NCBI GenBank assembly: GCA_002862325.1
Contig: PKCT01000209.1
Location: forward strand, 1-27,239
Length of the DNA stretch: 27,239 nucleotides
Direction: 5' to 3'
Origin: Phycisphaerae bacterium
Lineage (GTDB): Bacteria; Planctomycetota; Phycisphaerae; Phycisphaerales; SM1A02
The notes under the pieces: model-generated
Told to the model about the DNA's origin: nothing
Database searches by the model: none
Seen by the model: the letters and a program-made list of their open reading frames with translations, nothing else
Translations under genes and position numbers: made by a program
Part shown: positions 16,517 to 23,698 of the stretch, in pieces
Numbering within the stretch: position 1 is the first letter of the stretch
Layout: the number at the start of each line of letters is the position of its first letter

Positions 16517-17611
16517 TCATCCCTTGAGACGGGCGAAGTCCTTCATGAAGGCGGCGAGGGTGTCGCAGCCCGCGGCGGGGAAGGCGTTGTAGATCGACGC
16601 CCGGATGCCGCCCACGGACCGATGCCCCTTGAGCCCGCTCATTCCCGCGTCCGCGGCCTCCTTCAGGAACGCCGCTTCGAGGTCCTCGGTGGGAAGGCGG
16701 AAGGTGATGTTCATGGTGGATCGGCACGGGATCGTCGCATGCCCTCGGTAGAAGCCGCCGCTTCCGTCGATGGCTTCGTAGATGCGGTTGGCCTTGCGCT
16801 GGTTTCGATCCGCCATCGCCGGCAGACCGCCGGACTCGAGGATCCACTCCAGGACGAGGCCGATGCAGTAGACGCCGAAGACCGGTGGCGTGTTGAGTCG
16901 CGATCCGTTCTTGGCGTGCTTGCGGTAGTCGAGCATCGACGCGGCGTCGCGGCAGGTGCGTTCGAGGAAGTCCCGTCGAACGATGACCAGGGCGACGCCG
17001 GAGGGACCGAGATTCTTCTGGGCACCGGCGTAGACCATCGCGTGGTCGGCGAACGGCCAGGGGCGCGAGAACATCTCGCTGCTCGCATCGCAGACGAGCG
17101 GTGCCGTGGTCTGCGGCGGTAGCATGTATCTGGTGCCGTAGATCGTGTTGTTGGAGCAGTAGTGGAGGTAGGCGGCGTCGTCGCTGAGCGAAAGCTCGTC
17201 GGCGCGGGGGCAGTGGTCGTACCGGCTCGCCGCGCCCTCGAAGGCGACGTTCACCCCACCGAAGAGCTTCGCCTCCTTGATCGCCTTGGTCGTCCAGGTC
17301 CCGGTGTCGGGGTAGTCGGCGACGCCGTCGGCGGGCAGGAAGTTCATCGGGATCATCGCGAACTGCATCGACGCGCCGCCCTGAATGAAGAGCACCTCGT
17401 GATCGTCGCCGAGACCGGCGAGCGTCCGCACCCGTTGCTCGGTCTCCTCGAAGACGCGGTCGACCACCGGGCCCCGATGGCTGTGCTCGAGGATGCCGAT
17501 GCCGCTGTCGTCGATGTTCCAGGTGTCCTCGCGAATACGCTCGAGGACCGGTTCGGGCATGATCGCGGGCCCCGCCGAGAAGTTCAGGATTCGATCGGTA
17601 CTGGTGGTCAT
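16517..17611 (-). CDS. serC: Phosphoserine aminotransferase
   Basis: This 364-aa PLP enzyme converts 3-phosphohydroxypyruvate and glutamate to phosphoserine and 2-oxoglutarate in serine biosynthesis. It starts NFSAGPAIMPEPVLE, the SerC N-terminal signature. FIQGGASMQFAMIPMNFL and SNNTIYGT contact PLP phosphate and substrate, and Asp175 in CDASSEM and Lys199 in AGAQKNLGPSG hold the cofactor. C-terminal motifs MNITFRLP, GHRSVGGIRASIYNAFP and AFMKDF complete it. The ATG at 17611 has GGAGG 7 bases upstream. A long open frame upstream of this start is a shadow of serA. It is the last gene of the operon, 26 bases after serA. Confidence 0.97.
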   Translation of the reverse strand: MTTSTDRILNFSAGPAIMPEPVLERIREDTWNIDDSGIGILEHSHRGPVVDRVFEETEQRVRTLAGLGDDHEVLFIQGGASMQFAMIPMNFLPADGVADYPDTGTWTTKAIKEAKLFGGVNVAFEGAASRYDHCPRADELSLSDDAAYLHYCSNNTIYGTRYMLPPQTTAPLVCDASSEMFSRPWPFADHAMVYAGAQKNLGPSGVALVIVRRDFLERTCRDAASMLDYRKHAKNGSRLNTPPVFGVYCIGLVLEWILESGGLPAMADRNQRKANRIYEAIDGSGGFYRGHATIPCRSTMNITFRLPTEDLEAAFLKEAADAGMSGLKGHRSVGGIRASIYNAFPAAGCDTLAAFMKDFARLKG

Positions 17612-17637
17612 GGGCCGCCTCCGGGTCGGACTTTGGT

Positions 17638-18897
17638 TCAGTGTTCGGTGAGGTCCACGCTCAGGACGTTCGGACGTTCCGCGATCTCGCGGGTGACACC
17701 GGTATCGGGGATGGCCGAGAGACGGATTCGGGCCGAGGCCGCGGCGCCGCCGGTGAAGATCACGTTCTCCATGTCCTCGACGTTGAGGTCGTGCCGGCTC
17801 AGGAGATCGCACACGGAGGCGAGCACACCGGGACGGTTGAGATGCCGGACGGTGAGGGTGGCGGCACCGGTTCCTTCGGCCAGATTGATGCAGTTGGGAA
17901 CCTCGCCCCGCTCGAGGTGCTCGCGCACCACGCGGATGGTCTCCATCGCGATCGCTTCCTGCGCCTGATCGGTCGACGCCCCGACGTGATGGGTGCCGTA
18001 GACGCCCGGGAGGCTTGCGATCTCGGGCGAGAACGTCGCGTCGCCGGATCCCGGTTCGTCCCAGTAGACGTCCAGTCCAACCCGCAGGGACTTCGCGCGA
18101 ACGGCGTCGCAAAGTGCGGGTTCGTCCACGACCGATCCGCGACTGGTGTTGATCAGGGTCGCACCGGGCTTCATCGCCTCGAGGAACTCCCGCGAGACGA
18201 GTCCCTTCGTTTCGTCGTTCGCCGCGATGCTCACGCAGACGACGTCGCTCATCCGCGCGAGGTTCAGCAGGTTCTCGCAGGCGTGGCATCCCGCCGCGGC
18301 GGCTCGCGCTTCGCTGATGTTGCGACTCCACGCGAAGACCCGCATGTCGAAGGCGTTGCCTCGGCTCGCGATCGCCTCGCCGATCCGCCCCAGGCCGACG
18401 ATCCCGAGGGTCCGATCGGCCAGGCCCGAGGTCTTGGCGTAGACCTTCTTCTTCCATTCACCGGCCCGCAGGTCGCGGACCTGGTCGGGAATTCTCCGAT
18501 CGCACGCCAGGATGAGTCCCCACGCGAGCTCCGCCACCGCGATGGCGTTCTTGCCGGGGCAGTTGGCGACCGGAACGCCGCGCTCGCTGGCCGCCGCGAC
18601 ATCGATGTTGTCGGTGCCCGCTCCGGCGCGAACGATGAGCGCCAGTCGTCGCCCCGCATCGATCGCGTCCTCGCGAACCTTGGTCGAGCGCACCACGAGG
18701 ACGTGCGGATCGAGTCGCGTCACCGCCTCGGCGAGGCCGTCCGCGTCGATCGAAGGGTCGCAGACCACCTGGTGTCCGAGGGACTGGAGGGTCTCGATCC
18801 CCGACGTCGCGAACTTGTCCGCGATCAGGATCACGGCCCCCTGGGCGGCGTCGGAAACGGCGTCGAGCCCGGTCTCCTGCCTGGTGGATGTGCTCAT
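17638..18897 (-). CDS. serA: D-3-phosphoglycerate dehydrogenase with ACT domain
   Basis: This 419-aa NAD-dependent enzyme starts serine biosynthesis by oxidising 3-phosphoglycerate. Substrate-domain residues VVRSTKV and RAGAGTDNID lie at about 68-99. The NAD fold is GIVGLGRIGEAIASRG (Gly168, Gly170, Gly173). Catalytic residues are Arg253 in NTSRGSVVDE, Glu281 in WDEPG and His304 in THHVGAST. A C-terminal ACT domain (about 347-397, LNRPGVLASVCDLLSRHDLN) should give regulation, probably by serine. The product is close to the short ACT-containing type in length. The ATG at 18897 overlaps the stop of the upstream DUF1015 gene (ATGA), so both are translationally coupled. Confidence 0.96.
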   Translation of the reverse strand: MSTSTRQETGLDAVSDAAQGAVILIADKFATSGIETLQSLGHQVVCDPSIDADGLAEAVTRLDPHVLVVRSTKVREDAIDAGRRLALIVRAGAGTDNIDVAAASERGVPVANCPGKNAIAVAELAWGLILACDRRIPDQVRDLRAGEWKKKVYAKTSGLADRTLGIVGLGRIGEAIASRGNAFDMRVFAWSRNISEARAAAAGCHACENLLNLARMSDVVCVSIAANDETKGLVSREFLEAMKPGATLINTSRGSVVDEPALCDAVRAKSLRVGLDVYWDEPGSGDATFSPEIASLPGVYGTHHVGASTDQAQEAIAMETIRVVREHLERGEVPNCINLAEGTGAATLTVRHLNRPGVLASVCDLLSRHDLNVEDMENVIFTGGAAASARIRLSAIPDTGVTREIAERPNVLSVDLTEH

Positions 18898-20162
18898 CGG
18901 ACGGTCTCCTCGGCGGATTCGAAGCGGTGCACGAAGAGTCCGCTCCGAAGCTTGGGTTCGAACCAGGTGGACTTGGGCGGCATGATCTCGCCGGCGTCGG
19001 CGACGCCGAACAACTCGTCCATGCTCGTGGGGTGGAGGCTGAAGGCGATCGCCGCGTCTCCGGCGTCGACTCGCCGCTCGAGCTCCTCGGTGCCCCGGAT
19101 GCCCCCGACGAAGTCGATGCGGGGATCGGTCCGCGGATCGCCGATCCCCAGCAGGGGGGCGAGCACGAGATCCTGGAGAAGCGAAACGTCGAGGCCGGCG
19201 ATCGGGTCGTTTCGATCGATGCGTTCCTCCGGAATCGTCAACCGATGCCATCCGCCGTCGAGATAGAGGCAGAACGTGCCGGACGCCGCTGGGATCCGGG
19301 GATCGCCGTCCATCAGGGCCTCGACCTCGCCGACCTTGCCGAGTCGTGCGAGCAGGGTCGACGCGTCGAGCCCGTTGAGGTCCTTCACGATCCGGTTGTA
19401 GGGCATGATCGCCAACTGACTGGCGGGGAAGATCGCGGCCAGAATCCGGTTGTATTCCTCCTGGCCGGTGTGCGCGTCGTTCGCCTCGGCCCGGGCCGAG
19501 GCCGCTCGCTCGCCCGCGGCGGAACGGTGGTGGCCGTCGGCGATGTAGAGCTCGGGAATCTCGGAGAAGAGCTTCGCCAGATCTGAGGAATCGGTGATTC
19601 GCCAGAGGGTGTGGGTGACGCCGTCGATCACGAAGTGGATCAGGGGTCTGTCGGACGCGACCAGATGCATCGCGGTGACGATGTCCTCCCCAACCGGCTG
19701 GTCGTCCCGAAACGCGAGGAACACGCCTTCCGCGTGCACGCTCGACGTGAGGAGGTGTCGGGTCCGGTCGTCTTCCTTGTCGGGTCGAGTCTTCTCGTGC
19801 TTACGGATCCGACCGTCGCGGTACTCGGCTGCGTCCACCGTGCAGACGAGACCGAGCTGCTTGTGCCCGTCCCGTACGAGGCGGTAGAGGAACATGCAGG
19901 GTTCGTCCTCCTCGACGAGGCATCCCTCCTGGATCAGTTTTTCAAGCGCGGCCACGCCCTGTTCGTAGACCTCCTCGGCGTGCGGATCCTGGGTCGGATC
20001 GAATTCGATCTCGGGTCGGATCACGCGCAGGAAGCTCTCGGGTTGATCGGCGGCCAGCAGACGCGCCTCCTCGGTCGAGATCACGTCGTAGGGGGGGCAG
20101 GAGATCTGGGCGGCGTTCGTGGGGATCGGACGGATGGCCTTGAAGGGATGGATGGCGCTCAT
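18894..20162 (-). CDS. DUF1015 family protein linked to serine biosynthesis
   Basis: This 422-aa protein carries the family motifs SCPPYDVIS (21-29), KHEKTRPDKEDDR (121-133) and YIADGHHR (207-213, then SAAGERA). DUF1015 genes are often beside serA and serC. The DGHHR box resembles the catalytic loop of ParB/sulfiredoxin-fold serine kinases, so an enzyme acting on serine or phosphoserine is plausible. No serB is visible in this window. The ATG at 20162 is first in the operon; its stop overlaps serA (ATGA). There is no signal peptide or membrane segment, so it is cytosolic. The exact reaction is an inference from neighbourhood and one motif, not shown by the sequence. Confidence 0.85.
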   Translation of the reverse strand: MSAIHPFKAIRPIPTNAAQISCPPYDVISTEEARLLAADQPESFLRVIRPEIEFDPTQDPHAEEVYEQGVAALEKLIQEGCLVEEDEPCMFLYRLVRDGHKQLGLVCTVDAAEYRDGRIRKHEKTRPDKEDDRTRHLLTSSVHAEGVFLAFRDDQPVGEDIVTAMHLVASDRPLIHFVIDGVTHTLWRITDSSDLAKLFSEIPELYIADGHHRSAAGERAASARAEANDAHTGQEEYNRILAAIFPASQLAIMPYNRIVKDLNGLDASTLLARLGKVGEVEALMDGDPRIPAASGTFCLYLDGGWHRLTIPEERIDRNDPIAGLDVSLLQDLVLAPLLGIGDPRTDPRIDFVGGIRGTEELERRVDAGDAAIAFSLHPTSMDELFGVADAGEIMPPKSTWFEPKLRSGLFVHRFESAEETVR

Positions 20163-20200
20163 GGTGAATCCGAACTGGCGTTGAGGAGGATCCGATATCC

Positions 20201-20206
20201 CTTATA
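20201..20206 (-). promoter_or_regulatory. Candidate -10 box for the serine operon
   Basis: TATAAG on the minus strand lies within an AT-rich island (20194-20212) about 40 bases before the DUF1015 start. No good -35 box is seen. The rest of the 246 bases up to the PilZ-like gene shows nothing I recognise. Confidence 0.3.
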
Positions 20207-20408
20207 TGGTAATCCCCGGCAGCGACCGGGTCTCGATCGGTGCGATCGGAAGTCGTTGGTTCGGGATCTCGTTTACGAAGGCTTCTTCAAAACCGATGAA
20301 GGTCGGTCGCCGGCGATCCGATATCACCTGTGCACGACGGGTGGTTCGGGTCGTCGCGGTTGCGACGACGGCCACCACGCAGGATTAATGCATGAGGGAC
20401 GTCCCGAT

Positions 20409-20723
20409 ATGAGTCACCCCAACGATCGCCTTCCAGGATTCGCCTCCGCCACCCTCTTCACCGCCGCGACGCGACCGTTGCCCGGTGGGGCGACGGTCTT
20501 CCATCTGGACGGAGATCGATTCGGCTCCATGCAGGCGCTGGTCGACCTCTCGATCAGCGAAGACGTCCTGGAGGCCCAGGCGGACGAGCAGGTTCCGGCC
20601 GGCTCGATGATCAGTCTCGGCTTCGAGGCCCCCGGAACTCCTGCGAGAAAGGGTGAGGTCGTCCATTGCGACCTTCACGGCGATCGCTGGCACCTTGGCA
20701 TCAGGCTCGGCGAGGCCGCCTGA
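20409..20723 (+). CDS. Small PilZ-like domain protein
   Basis: This is a 104-aa soluble protein. The C-terminal half, SMISLGFEAPGTPARKGEVV followed by DRWHLGIRLGEA, has the strand pattern of PilZ domains (a G-x-V strand, then a closing GIR[LF] strand). The N-terminal RxxxR and DxSxxG c-di-GMP motifs are not clearly present; DLSISED is a partial match. So it may be a degenerate PilZ that does not bind the nucleotide. I prefer the ATG at 20409 (GAGGGA 9 bases upstream) over the in-frame ATG at 20388. It lies upstream of pilus genes in the same direction, separated by about 370 non-coding bases. Confidence 0.6.
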   Translation: MSHPNDRLPGFASATLFTAATRPLPGGATVFHLDGDRFGSMQALVDLSISEDVLEAQADEQVPAGSMISLGFEAPGTPARKGEVVHCDLHGDRWHLGIRLGEAA

Positions 20724-20740
20724 CCGCGATCGGAACCCCA

Positions 20741-20782
20741 GGTTCTCGGGCGTTCGGCCGTCGACATTCGGTTCCGAGAACC
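20741..20782 (+). terminator. Hairpin after the PilZ-like gene
   Basis: GGTTCTCGG (20741-20749) and CCGAGAACC (20774-20782) form a perfect 9-bp stem with a 24-base loop, 17 bases after the stop. No T tract follows. CGGAACC at 20731-20737 can pair alternatively with GGTTCCG at 20770-20776. It may be a terminator or an mRNA 3' stabiliser. Confidence 0.4.
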
Positions 20783-20901
20783 ACGAAACACGCGGACCTC
20801 TACGGTCTGTGATGACTTCGCCATCCGGATGCCGTCGCCTTGAGACCCAGGATCGGTCTCGGCGTTCAGTCTCTCCAACCGTCGACCGAAGACACCTCCT
20901 G

Positions 20902-21000
20902 CCGAGCCACTCGCTCGGTCGTGGGTCCGCTGTCATTGGAGGGAGTGACACCGTGACCTGCACGAGCCCGATCGCTCGTGGTGCGGACGATCGGGTCTTT
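20902..21000 (+). promoter_or_regulatory. Structured leader upstream of the first prepilin
   Basis: The 370 bases from 20724 to 21093 contain no supported gene but several inverted repeats. CCGAGC/GCTCGG lies at 20902-20918. TGTCAT/GTGACA flanks GGAGGGA near 20931-20950. CACGAG (20961-20966) pairs with CTCGTG (20975-20980), and its 8-base loop CCCGATCG (20967-20974) is fully complementary to CGATCGGG at 20988-20995, which is followed by TCTTT. The last pair could form either an H-type pseudoknot or a switch to a terminator-like stem before the prepilin. Function is inferred only from pairing. Confidence 0.45.
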
Positions 21001-21093
21001 CACTTCCGGCGGAACCCGGACCGGGTCCGCGACCCGTCGCCCGCACGGTGCGGACGACCCGACTTGGGATCCAGTTGTTGGAGGAGTTCAATC

Positions 21094-21501
21094 ATGCATG
21101 CTCGCAAGACCCACGTGAAGCGAGGCTTCACCCTCATTGAAATTCTGATCGTCGTCGTGATCCTCGGTATCCTCGCCGCGATCATCGTCCCGCAGTTCAC
21201 CAACGCCGCTCAGGAAGCCGGCGCCTCGAGCGCTCGGAGTCAGCTCCAGTCGCTTCGAAGCCAGATCGAGCTTCACCGCGTGCAGAACAACGGCGCGACG
21301 CCCGCCGACCTCGCCGAGCTGGCGAGCGATGGATACATCCGGGCGACTCCGACCTGGCCCGACGGCTTCGCTGCGACCTACACGGCCGCGAGCGGTGATC
21401 TCACGCTCGCATGGTCCGGTCCGCAGGCCCAGTGCCCGGACGCGGACGGCAACGGAACCGCCGGCGAGGCGACCGACGTCACCGCGATCGCCAACTGGTG
21501 A
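21094..21501 (+). CDS. Type IV prepilin/major pseudopilin with half-dockerin tail
   Basis: This 135-aa prepilin has a short basic leader and the prepilin peptidase site KRG|FTLIEI (cleavage after Gly11, Glu5 of mature form at residue 16). A hydrophobic helix follows (LIVVVILGILAAIIVPQF). The globular part is GspG-like in size, with SARSQLQSLRSQIELHRVQN. The last 22 residues (CPDADGNGTAGEATD, then VTAIANW) look like one EF-hand/dockerin unit with a one-residue irregularity. GspG pseudopilins hold calcium in their C-terminal region, so calcium stabilisation is plausible. The ATG at 21094 has GGAGGAG upstream; longer N-terminal extensions would give an atypical leader. A strong terminator follows, so it is probably its own transcript. 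Confidence 0.92.
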   Translation: MHARKTHVKRGFTLIEILIVVVILGILAAIIVPQFTNAAQEAGASSARSQLQSLRSQIELHRVQNNGATPADLAELASDGYIRATPTWPDGFAATYTAASGDLTLAWSGPQAQCPDADGNGTAGEATDVTAIANW

Positions 21502-21514
21502 ATCGACTCATCCA

Positions 21515-21548
21515 CGTCGCTTCGGCCGAAAGGCCGGAGCGACGTTTT
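21515..21548 (+). terminator. Strong intrinsic terminator between the prepilin genes
   Basis: CGTCGCTTCGGCC and GGCCGGAGCGACG form a 13-bp stem with one U-G pair around a GAAA tetraloop, then TTTT. It starts 14 bases after the first prepilin stop. This is the clearest Rho-independent terminator in the window and should make the first pilin mRNA abundant relative to the downstream genes. Confidence 0.9.
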
Positions 21549-21606
21549 CCGGCGGATCGATGCGATCCACCGAATCAGGTTCGAACATCTTGTTTCGGGG
21601 GTTGCT

Positions 21607-21635
21607 CCGAGTGTATTGCACTCGGCGGGAGGGAG
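21607..21635 (+). promoter_or_regulatory. Hairpin next to the ribosome site of the second prepilin
   Basis: CCGAGTG and CACTCGG form a perfect 7-bp stem with loop TATTG (21607-21625). It ends immediately before the strong Shine-Dalgarno GGGAGGGAG, about 7 bases from the ATG at 21642. A weak promoter (TTGTTT at 21590, TGTATT at 21612, 16 bases apart) overlaps it. The hairpin could modulate translation or protect the mRNA 5' end. Confidence 0.4.
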
Positions 21636-21641
21636 TTTTTC

Positions 21642-22082
21642 ATGCCCGTATCCAGCACCCACACGCGGCGGTCGAGCGTCGGTTTCACGCTAATCGAGAT
21701 TCTGATCGTCGTCGTCATCCTTGGCATCCTGGCGGCGGTCATCGTGCCGCAGTTCAGCAACGCCCAATCCAGCACGAGAGCGACCGCGATGCGTTCCCAG
21801 CTCGGCTCGCTCAGGAATCAGGTCGCGGCCTGGCAGATCCAGAACGGTGGCGCGGTTCCTGGTGGCCCCGGCGGAACCTCCACGGCCATGTTCCAGACGC
21901 TCGCCGACGATGGATACATCAAGCCCACGGTCAATGCCGCTCCGGGTTTCGTCTGGCTCTGGAATCCCACTACCGCCAATCTCGCCCTGAGCTACGACCC
22001 CACCATCGAGCCGTCGATCCCGGACGCCGACTTCGATGGCGACGGCGATGCCGACGATGTCGCTGCGATCGCGGCTTGGTGA
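21642..22082 (+). CDS. Second type IV prepilin/pseudopilin with perfect EF-hand tail
   Basis: This 146-aa paralogue of the preceding prepilin has leader SSVG|FTLIEI (cleavage after Gly14) and an almost identical helix (LIVVVILGILAAVIVPQF). The similar body includes RSQLGSLRNQVAAWQIQNGG and DDGYIKP. It ends PDADFDGDGDADDVAAIAAW. Residues 128-139 fit the calcium loop D-x-D-x-D-G-D-x-D-x-x-D exactly, and the AI..W helix matches the dockerin-like repeats of the secreted proteins nearby. It starts the downstream pilus operon: the next gene begins 7 bases after its stop. It may be an alternative major subunit or a tip-proximal one. Confidence 0.92.
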   Translation: MPVSSTHTRRSSVGFTLIEILIVVVILGILAAVIVPQFSNAQSSTRATAMRSQLGSLRNQVAAWQIQNGGAVPGGPGGTSTAMFQTLADDGYIKPTVNAAPGFVWLWNPTTANLALSYDPTIEPSIPDADFDGDGDADDVAAIAAW

Positions 22083-22089
22083 CGCCGAC

Positions 22090-22527
22090 ATGCCGAGCCC
22101 GTACACGACATCCACGCGTTCGAGTCGTCGGTCGCGGCGTCGCCTGATCTCCGCCGGCGCAATCGTGACGCTCGCCCTCCTCGTCGGCGTGGGACGTCCG
22201 GACGTGTCGCCTCCAGTCGAAGCGACCGCACTGACGACGTCGCTGGGACTGCGGGTGCCGGATGGTGCTCGAATGCTCGCGAGGTCCTTCGACTCGACGA
22301 CGGGGGAGACGATGCTGGTGGTCGATCTCTCCGGCGACACCCCGGTCGACTGGACGGATCTGCGGATCCTCTGGCGCCGGCCTCCGCTTGCCGGGGTGAT
22401 CCTGGCGAAGCCGACCGGTCCGATGCCGCTGCCGTCACGGATGGCGTCGGACGCGGCGTGGCGTGGGATCGTCGCCGATCACCGAGTACGCGCCGATGTT
22501 CACGCCGTCCCTCCGACGTCCGAATAA
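22090..22527 (+). CDS. Hypothetical membrane-anchored protein in the pilus operon
   Basis: This 145-aa protein has a very Arg-rich N-terminus, then a membrane segment at about 19-36 (ISAGAIVTLALLVGVG), then a periplasmic domain of about 105 residues with no motif I know. The ATG lies 7 bases after the prepilin stop and has no good Shine-Dalgarno, so it probably depends on translation from upstream. Its location suggests an accessory assembly or anchoring part of the pilus/secretion machine. After it, 128 bases hold no gene; a 6-bp hairpin (CAGTCG/CGACTG, 22601-22618) is the only structure seen. Confidence 0.65.
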   Translation: MPSPYTTSTRSSRRSRRRLISAGAIVTLALLVGVGRPDVSPPVEATALTTSLGLRVPDGARMLARSFDSTTGETMLVVDLSGDTPVDWTDLRILWRRPPLAGVILAKPTGPMPLPSRMASDAAWRGIVADHRVRADVHAVPPTSE

Positions 22528-22655
22528 GCCCGGGCGTCCGGTCGGTGCGGCGTCGATCCGTCTTCATCATCCATCCGCGACAAATTCGTCGGACTCGTCT
22601 CAGTCGCCCGGTCGACTGACCGATGCCTCCGAGGAACCCCTACAGGAGTCGACCC

Positions 22656-23012
22656 ATGAAGGAATCCCGTGGCTTGCGTCCCATGCTCGCACTGAACGCC
22701 GTCCTGACCGCAGGACTGCTCTGGACGATCGTCATGGGTGGTCCGACGATCCTGCCGGCGGCCGATGCCGCACCTCAATACCGCTCGACCCGAGCGTCCA
22801 CACCGCCATCGGAGGCGGTGACCGGGGTGGGGAACGCTCCGGCGCGGCAGCGGGACCGCATGATCAAGTCCCTCGATGCCATCGAGAAGCGTCTGGCTGC
22901 GGTCGAGCAGAAGCTCACCAGCGGAAGCACGAAGGTCCAGGTCTCCAATCTTCAGGATCTCGCGATCGACTACGACCGTCTCGCCACGGCGATTCGGGAT
23001 GGTCAGCGCTGA
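22656..23012 (+). CDS. Hypothetical exported coiled-coil protein in the pilus operon
   Basis: This 118-aa protein starts at ATG 22656, with AGGAG 7 bases upstream. The first 39 residues look like a signal peptide or membrane anchor (LNAVLTAGLLWTIVMGG, then an Ala-rich stretch). A disordered Ser/Thr/Pro region and a coiled coil follow (MIKSLDAIEKRLAAVEQKL). The end, NLQDLAIDYDRLATAIRD, is helical. I recognise no family. It sits 19 bases before the GspH-like gene, so it is part of the same operon and may be a periplasmic scaffold for pilus parts. Confidence 0.7.
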   Translation: MKESRGLRPMLALNAVLTAGLLWTIVMGGPTILPAADAAPQYRSTRASTPPSEAVTGVGNAPARQRDRMIKSLDAIEKRLAAVEQKLTSGSTKVQVSNLQDLAIDYDRLATAIRDGQR

Positions 23013-23031
23013 TCCCAGGGGAGATGTCGTC

Positions 23032-23619
23032 ATGTCGATGAGATCGATGCGTCCGCGTCGCCTGCGTGGTTACACCCTGATCGAACTTCTGATCGTCGTC
23101 GCGATCCTCGGCCTGTCGGGTGCGCTGCTCATTCCGAGTCTGGTGAACGCCGACACTTTCTCGGTCCAAGCCGCGGTCCGATCGATGGTCGCCGACCTGA
23201 CCTTCGCCCAGACCGACGCCCTCGCGCGACAGCAGATTCGACGCGTGCAGTTCCTGCGCGACGACACCGATCGAATCCATGGATACGCGATCCTGGCTCC
23301 CGTGAACCAGGCTCTCTACGACGGCCCCTTCGATCCGGCCGACGCGGAATATCTCGATCATCCCTCGGCGATCGCCACCGGCGGGGCGTTCATCGTGGAC
23401 TTCGATCTCGACGACCGGTTCTCGGGCGTCGAAATCGAATCGGTGAATTTCAATGGCCGGGATTGGGTGGCGTTCGACGCCCTCGGTGGCCCGCTGGGAC
23501 CGGCCGGGCAGCCCTTCACTACCGGGGGCGAGGTCCGGTTGCGCGGGTTGAGTGGGTCCTATCTGCTCCAAGTGAGTGGATTCACGGGAAAGATCACGGT
23601 TCAACAGATCGATGAATGA
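23032..23619 (+). CDS. GspH/FimT-like minor pseudopilin
   Basis: This 195-aa minor pseudopilin has the cleavage site RLRG|YTLIEL (after Gly13) and helix LLIVVAILGLSGALLIPSL. The segment MVADLTFAQTDALARQQIRR is the conserved alpha/beta start of GspH and FimT proteins. The C-terminal domain is beta-rich (GGEVRLRGLSGSYLLQVSGF). Unlike the two prepilins, it has no EF-hand tail. The ATG at 23032 has GGGGAGA 8 bases upstream. Minor pseudopilins start or cap the pseudopilus; substrate selection is possible. Confidence 0.9.
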   Translation: MSMRSMRPRRLRGYTLIELLIVVAILGLSGALLIPSLVNADTFSVQAAVRSMVADLTFAQTDALARQQIRRVQFLRDDTDRIHGYAILAPVNQALYDGPFDPADAEYLDHPSAIATGGAFIVDFDLDDRFSGVEIESVNFNGRDWVAFDALGGPLGPAGQPFTTGGEVRLRGLSGSYLLQVSGFTGKITVQQIDE

Positions 23620-23698
23620 GGTGGATGGCGCGGACGGCGCAGGACCCTGGTCCCCATGGGGGGACGCCTGACCGTTCTCGCATCCGCGGAGCTTCTCG

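Noticed and set aside
17641..19266. Plus-strand open frame (541 codons) opposite serA and the DUF1015 gene
   Set aside because: serA and DUF1015 motifs on the minus strand are decisive; the plus-strand product has no recognisable fold.
20953..21093. Upstream GTG start extending the first prepilin by 47 residues
   Set aside because: Type IV prepilin leaders of this class are short; ATG 21094 has GGAGGAG and the extension crosses the structured leader.
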